In this document: positions 61,379-64,000 of the stretch, in pieces
Numbering within the stretch: the first letter of the stretch is position 1
Layout: every line of letters starts with the position of its first letter
NCBI GenBank assembly: GCA_002338655.1
Contig: DDIU01000017.1
Location: 110,968-174,967 of the forward strand
Source: Flammeovirgaceae bacterium UBA1842
GTDB lineage: Bacteria > Bacteroidota > Bacteroidia > Cytophagales > Cyclobacteriaceae
Length of the DNA: 64,000 nt
Direction: 5' to 3'
Made by a program: the position numbers and the translations under genes
The notes under the pieces: model-generated
What the model was told of the DNA's origin: nothing
Databases searched by the model: none
What the model saw: only the letters and a program-made list of their open reading frames with translations

Positions 61379-61852
61379 ATGAAAAAGATATTTTTAACGA
61401 TTCTCTTGACTTCGGCAGTTATGTTAACGGGTTATTCACAAGCATATAAAACTGCCTTGGGTGTAAGGGTTGGTAATTCCAACGGCTTCACTATTAAGCA
61501 TTTCATTGGAGGCCAAAATGCATTGGAGGGAATTATTTCTTCAAGATGGCGTGGGGTGAATCTTACTGGTCTTTATGAACATCAATTCCCCATGGGAAAC
61601 ATTACCAATTTCTACTGGTTTGTAGGTGGTGGTGGCCATATCGGTACTTGGGATGGAGATAAAAACCCATGGTTTGAAGATAACAATACCCACACCGTGG
61701 TAGGTGTTGATGGCATCATCGGACTTGAATATACATTGGAAGACGTGCCATTAGGATTTAGTGCCGACTGGAAACCCAGTGTGAACCTAGTTGATGACAC
61801 TGGATTTTGGGGTGATGAAATCGGCATCTCGGTGAGGTACACGATTAAATAA
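61379..61852 (+). CDS. Secreted beta-barrel-like protein of unknown function
   Basis: 157 residues with a signal peptide (KKIFLTILLTSAVMLTGYSQ). The mature protein shows alternating strands rich in glycine and aromatics (YKTALGVRVGNSNGFTIKHFI, NFYWFVGGGGHIG) and ends in VRYTIK, typical of small outer-membrane barrels in Bacteroidota. No known domain. ATG start. Confidence 0.82.
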   Translation: MKKIFLTILLTSAVMLTGYSQAYKTALGVRVGNSNGFTIKHFIGGQNALEGIISSRWRGVNLTGLYEHQFPMGNITNFYWFVGGGGHIGTWDGDKNPWFEDNNTHTVVGVDGIIGLEYTLEDVPLGFSADWKPSVNLVDDTGFWGDEIGISVRYTIK

Positions 61853-61931
61853 ATTAGTAAAGCTGGAGGGGTGAAAAAAGTAGAACTGTCATTCTGGGAA
61901 TTATTTTCGATAAAACACACAAAATGAGATC

Positions 61932-62005
61932 ACGTGTTTGATGCTAAATTTTTCTCCCTTTGGAGGGAGTTAGAGGGAGGACTATAAGTGAACTATCAAA
62001 CACGT
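61932..62005. repeat. Long-loop inverted repeat with purine-rich internal hairpin
   Basis: ACGTGTTTGAT (61932-61942) is perfectly complementary to ATCAAACACGT (61995-62005), 52 nt apart. Between them CTCCC/GGGAG form a small hairpin next to GGAGGGAG-type direct repeats. The 272-nt gap 61853-62125 holds no gene. It looks like a remnant of a dispersed intergenic repeat. Confidence 0.55.
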
Positions 62006-62125
62006 AATCGGTAACTCGTTTCAAAATCCCAAACTTAGATAGAAGTTCTTTGTGGGGGATTCCAAAGCCAGCCTGCCTAACAGCAGTCAGGTTAGGAATG
62101 ACAAGCTTTTCCGCTCCAGCTTTAT

Positions 62126-63221
62126 TTAATCTTTCTTATTATCCTGATAGCCTAATAAAAAGGCCTTCATATAGTCATCCAGATCACCATCCAATACATT
62201 TTGCACATCTGTACGTTCTACGCCTGTTCGGGCATCTTTGATTAACTTATAGGGATGTAGTACATAATTTCTTATCTGCGAACCGAAATCAACACGCATT
62301 TTACCAGCCTCCACTTTATCACGCTCCGCATTACGTTTCTCGAGTTCCCGTTGATAAAGTCTGGACTTCAACATTTTCATGGCCAACTCCCTATTCGCCA
62401 ACTGTGAACGTTCAATTTGACAAATAACCACAATACCAGTAGGCTTATGCGTCAACTGCACTTTAGTTTCCACCTTATTTACGTTCTGGCCACCTGCTCC
62501 ACCCGAGCGTGAGGTATGTAATTCAACATCTCCCGGATTGATATCTATCTCAATGTCATCGTCAATGATGGGCGATACATACACTGAGGCGAAGGAAGTA
62601 TGCCGCCTACCACCTGAGTCAAATGGAGAAATACGCACCAAACGATGAACACCTATTTCAGATTTTAAATTACCATAGGCAAAGGGCCCATCAATCTCCA
62701 GTGTGGCTGATTTGATACCCGCCACATCTCCCGATTGGTAGTTGATCTGCTTTACCGTGTAGCCATGGCTTTCGCCCCACATGATGTACATCCGGTTAAG
62801 GATGTCAGCCCAGTCTTGGCTCTCCGTACCACCGGCACCGGGGTTGATTTCCAAGATGGCGCCAAATTGATCTTCTTCGCCACTGAGCATCTTTTTGAAT
62901 TCAAGATCTTCAATGGCCTTTTCTGTTTTTTTATATTCAGCATTAATTTCCTCTTCACTAACCTCATCTAGTTCATAGAATTCGTAAAGTGTTTCAAGAT
63001 CGGTTAAAAGCTGGTACACATCAGTAAAACTGTCGGTCCATACCTTTTTTAATCGGATTGTTTTAAGGATTTTTTCTGCTTCTTTTGGGTCGTTCCAAAA
63101 TTCAGGTTGAGCGGTGACTAGCTCCTCTTCTTGTACTTCTGCAAGTTTCCTATCGTAGTCAAAGATACCTCCTCAAAGCCTCTACTCGGGCTCTCAAGTC
63201 TTTCAACTCGTCTGATGTCAT
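62126..63221 (-). CDS. prfB: Peptide chain release factor 2, with programmed +1 frameshift
   Basis: 364 residues after recoding. Zero frame: ATG at 63221 encodes 20 residues ending RRYL, then TGA (63161-63159). Skipping T63161 continues DYDRKLAEVQEEEL to the stop at 62126. The class signature is present: SPF tripeptide for UGA/UAA recognition (RISPFDSGGRRH) and the GGQ peptidyl-hydrolysis loop (SRSGGAGGQNVNKVE). RF2 thereby controls its own level, since the shift happens when RF2 is scarce. Without recoding only a 20-residue peptide would be made. Confidence 0.96.
63159..63173 (-). promoter_or_regulatory. prfB frameshift site (AGGAGG, spacer, CTT TGA C)
   Basis: On the minus strand AGGAGG (63173-63168), TAT, then CTT TGA followed by C. 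This is the classical RF2 +1 slippage signal with an internal Shine-Dalgarno and a slow UGA-C stop. Confidence 0.95.
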
Positions 63222-63239
63222 AGTCTATTATTTTTTTGC

Positions 63240-63247
63240 CAAAACTA
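63240..63247 (-). promoter_or_regulatory. -7 box (TAGTTTTG) for prfB
   Basis: Perfect TAnnTTTG on the minus strand, 18 nt before the prfB ATG. No -33 element at the usual spacing. Confidence 0.45.
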
Positions 63248-63375
63248 AGCAAAGCGATAGTAAGTATAGCATGCTCGCATAATTAATGAGCTGAAATTTA
63301 TTGGTTAAAGGACTTTGATGGTTAAATTAGTTCCAAATAATATTATATATCAACACCTTGGTGGGGTTAGCTGGG

Positions 63376-63391
63376 TGTTGTGGGGCATGGC
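63376..63391 (+). repeat. Left arm of inverted repeat flanking the STM3941-like gene
   Basis: TGTTGTGGGG (63376-63385) then CATGGC. The 10-bp core is perfectly complementary to 63976-63985 on the far side of the gene; the outer part matches with a small gap. Confidence 0.5.
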
Positions 63392-63409
63392 TAAAAATTG
63401 ACTGGACCA

Positions 63410-63967
63410 ATGGAGCAAGAAAGAATTGAAATCAAATTAAGTAAGGTAAAAGGAATTCTGACATTTTTGGGTTCTGTTGCATTTGTAGTGTTTTCAATTT
63501 GGCTAATCAACTACGCAGATACGCATGAGACCGTTAATATCTTATTTTTCAAGCTTGATCCGGCTTCAGTTACTGTGATGTCTTACGTTGGCTTAGCATT
63601 CTTTGGACTAGTTGGACTCTATATATTTTATAAACTTTTCGACTCAAAACCAGGATTAATAATTGACAAGGATGGAATTCATGACAACTCAAATGCTTCC
63701 TCAGCGCACTTGATAAAGTGGGAACAAATAAAGGGATTAGAGATTAAAAAAGTGATGTCAACTAAATTTATTTTGATTGACATTCATACCCCTGAGGACT
63801 TTATGCAGAACTTTTCAGGAATCAAGAAGAAATTAATGCAGGGCAATTATAGAATGTATGGAACTCCGATATCAATAATTAGTAATTCTTTGAACTGCAA
63901 CACTGAATATCTATTTACAACCATTAAGAAGCGTATGATTTTAGAGCACAAAAATAATATTGAGTGA
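63410..63967 (+). CDS. STM3941-like membrane protein
   Basis: 185 residues from ATG 63410; a TTG four codons earlier is less likely. Two membrane segments (about 15-35 and 55-77) are followed by a PH-like beta domain beginning GLIIDKDGIHDNS and including HLIKWEQIKGLEI. This resembles the STM3941 family of unknown function. The gene is flanked by inverted repeats and lies at the window edge, apart from operons, so it may belong to a mobile single-gene unit. Confidence 0.75.
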   Translation: MEQERIEIKLSKVKGILTFLGSVAFVVFSIWLINYADTHETVNILFFKLDPASVTVMSYVGLAFFGLVGLYIFYKLFDSKPGLIIDKDGIHDNSNASSAHLIKWEQIKGLEIKKVMSTKFILIDIHTPEDFMQNFSGIKKKLMQGNYRMYGTPISIISNSLNCNTEYLFTTIKKRMILEHKNNIE

Positions 63968-63969
63968 TG

Positions 63970-63985
63970 CCACGACCCCACAACA
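63970..63985 (-). repeat. Right arm of inverted repeat flanking the STM3941-like gene
   Basis: GCCACGACCCCACAACA region; CCCCACAACA (63976-63985) is the exact complement of 63376-63385. The window ends 15 nt later, so further copies cannot be seen. Confidence 0.5.
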
Positions 63986-64000
63986 TTATGTATGTGTCAT

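Noticed and set aside
62050..62241. Plus-strand open frame of 63 codons near prfB
   Set aside because: Lies in the repeat-rich gap and across the 3' end of prfB on the opposite strand; composition is not protein-like.
63019..63221. Possible truncated or pseudogene prfB because the main frame starts at an internal GTG
   Set aside because: The upstream zero-frame segment and classical slippage site show programmed recoding giving a full-length protein.
1..64000. tRNA, rRNA and riboswitch genes
   Set aside because: I scanned the intergenic gaps by eye and saw no cloverleaf with a T-loop GTTCGA-type core, no rRNA-like sequence and no known riboswitch core.

Overview
The window looks like chromosomal DNA of a Bacteroidota species, most likely a marine member of the Cytophagales. 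The evidence is the type IX secretion genes (porT, a PorE-like OmpA/PD40 protein), Bacteroidota-restricted families (DUF2851, DUF5606, DUF6588, SiaB/SiaC, a head-GIN adhesin-like protein), A-rich start regions with few Shine-Dalgarno sequences, and at least a dozen TAnnTTTG -7 boxes, three of them with a TTTG or TTG about 19 nt upstream. No tRNA, rRNA, CRISPR array, transposase or prophage was found. Genes are packed tightly: ATGA and TAATG start/stop overlaps within operons, and several convergent pairs that share only 4 bp.

Layout. 1-11.3 kb is housekeeping on the minus strand: an O-methyltransferase (cut by the window edge), an M16 peptidase, a nucleoside phosphorylase, a NeuD-type acyltransferase, a polytopic membrane protein, DUF2851, pyrF, a LolA-like protein, ftsK and pyrD. 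xerD follows. 12.25-16.7 kb is an AT-rich restriction-modification island between xerD and aroQ: a DUF6471 regulator, a C5-cytosine methyltransferase, a putative restriction endonuclease, a second C5 methyltransferase with an N-terminal HTH, and a Vsr-like nuclease. 16.7-21.8 kb is housekeeping (aroQ, class V aminotransferase, MarC, rnhA, HEAT protein, saccharopine dehydrogenase family, cdd).

21.8-34.3 kb is the most notable region, a single plus-strand signalling cluster. It encodes a HAMP/GAF/PAS receptor without a kinase domain, CheR, a CheB with no receiver domain, a membrane GAF protein, a 1190-residue Cache-like/HAMP/GAF/PAS/PAS/PP2C (SpoIIE) phosphatase, a SiaB-type kinase, a SiaC-type phosphoprotein, and an ABCG-like transporter with TerB-like and FHA-like N-terminal regions. 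There is no CheA, CheW, CheY, classical MCP or SiaD diguanylate cyclase. My reading, which is inference, is a receptor-methylation system driving a SiaA/B/C phospho-switch, with the ABC protein as a possible output. Two exported proteins follow.

35.8-64 kb is mixed: an esterase and SDR; the porT-ubiE-PorE-like T9SS locus; engB; DUF5606; fbp; lysC; a low-molecular-weight phosphatase; enoyl-CoA hydratase; DUF6588; perR with peroxiredoxin; waaA-rsgA; a glycosyltransferase and FemAB/GNAT-like pair; small lipid-related proteins; an FAD oxidoreductase; nhaC; a 3'-5' exonuclease; YigZ; EamA and MFS transporters; YhhN; prfB with a programmed +1 frameshift; and an STM3941-like gene flanked by inverted repeats at the right edge. 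Several start codons were moved from TTG or GTG to a nearby ATG; the reason is given in each entry.
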